Assembly: GCA_945875845.1 (NCBI GenBank)
Contig: CAMCMB010000001.1
Span: 216,108 to 280,107, forward strand
Direction: 5' to 3'
DNA: 64,000 bases
Origin: Pirellula staleyi DSM 6068
Lineage (GTDB): Bacteria; Planctomycetota; Planctomycetia; Pirellulales; Pirellulaceae
This document shows positions 63,690 to 64,000 of the stretch, in pieces; the stretch's first letter is position 1, and the number at the start of each line of letters is the position of its first letter. The position numbers were made by a program, and so were the translations under genes. Below the pieces are notes generated by a model. The model saw nothing but the letters and a program-made list of their open reading frames with translations. It did no database searches and had not been told where the DNA came from.

Positions 63690-63967
63690 AAACTTCGACC
63701 TCGTGATTCGGCCAGGTTAAATTTTAGGGTAGCTGGAGTCGCCTGACTTCAGTGCCTCAATGAAAAACCGAACTCTGGCGAGTTCAGCTACCATGCCGAC
63801 CCTGATTTTTAATATTGCCAAAGCACTAGCGTGACGGATTGCAAGTTTTGTGTAAGCGTCCACCAGCACCAGTGGGTGGACGGGCGGCGCGGGGTTGAAT
63901 CGCGATGTAGGTTCTGGTAGGCGGCCAATGTGGCTGCCAGTCAATCAACCCTACTCGGAGTCCGTCT
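63690..63967. other. spacer before the window edge, hairpin-rich
   Basis: No gene is supported. A 75-codon reverse frame (63717-63944) reads YTKLAIRHASALAILKIRVG, of uncertain meaning. Hairpins CGTCCACC/GGTGGACG (about 63867-63892) and GGCGGCCA/TGGCTGCC (about 63921-63939) lie close to the last ATG, which could fit the end of an insertion element. Confidence 0.3.
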
Positions 63968-64000
63968 ATGGTTCGCAGCTCTGCCAAGTCGATCGAATGG
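63968..64000 (+). CDS. possible transposase start, cut by the window edge
   Basis: The last 33 bases read MVRSSAKSIEW, which resembles the N-terminus of IS4-family (Tn5-like) transposases, where a Trp is followed by a short acidic helix. With only eleven residues this is a weak inference; the hairpin-rich spacer before it would fit an insertion-sequence end. Confidence 0.25.
   Translation, partial: MVRSSAKSIEW

Overview
The window reads as the chromosome of a planctomycete, most likely of the Pirellula/Rhodopirellula group. This rests on the mix of families seen: two formylglycine sulfatases, two giant secreted propeller-HEAT-cytochrome c proteins, a DUF1080 domain, a BBP7-type outer-membrane barrel, a DUF6677 membrane protein, a TIGR03067 remnant, a squalene-cyclase-like toroid protein and an EF-hand protein. 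Genes are on both strands in short runs. I see no rRNA, tRNA or CRISPR array.

Layout. 1-3.3 kb: 3' part of a GH63-like glucosidase and a DUF4239 membrane protein. 3.6-13.9 kb: an accessory region with a G+C-rich arylsulfatase, two 238-bp direct repeats exactly 6.0 kb apart, two separated pieces of a group II intron, a 0.7-kb array of hairpins, a DEAD-box helicase and two PIN-domain toxin-antitoxin pairs. 14-18.5 kb: a heparan-sulfatase-like enzyme, a Tat-exported ankyrin protein, a sugar epimerase and a TerB-like protein. 18.6-25.6 kb: leuC-leuD, an MFS transporter with an oxidoreductase, and a divergent sigma-54 activator. 25.8-29.3 kb: an S46 peptidase and an SPFH-Arc gene pair. 30-37.8 kb: a DUF1080/propeller/cytochrome c fusion, a xylonate dehydratase overlapping a glutamine amidotransferase, and an outer-membrane barrel. 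38-45.7 kb: DUF58, DUF6677-larE, a zinc peptidase, a large secreted protein and RidA. 45.7-56.4 kb: an Nramp-like transporter, alanine dehydrogenase, a toroid protein, a secreted TIM barrel, an SMP-30 lactonase, a second propeller/cytochrome c protein and MoaB. 56.5-64 kb: a TPR protein, GGCT-like, DciA-like, MutS, an EF-hand protein, and what may be the start of a transposase at the edge.

Metabolic theme. Sulfatases, the glucosidase, the DUF1080 hydrolase domain, xylonate dehydratase, SMP-30 lactonase and two TIM-barrel epimerase-like proteins suggest growth on sulfated or plant-type polysaccharides. The propeller-cytochrome proteins may serve as periplasmic sugar or alcohol dehydrogenases. 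leuCD, ald, moaB and mutS are housekeeping.

The strongest non-gene signal is repeat biology. Four copies of a 106-bp palindromic element with 9-bp terminal inverted repeats lie between genes in both orientations. One of them splits a REP-like palindrome whose uninterrupted relative is also in the window. Short hairpins with constant loops and varying stems form a second system.
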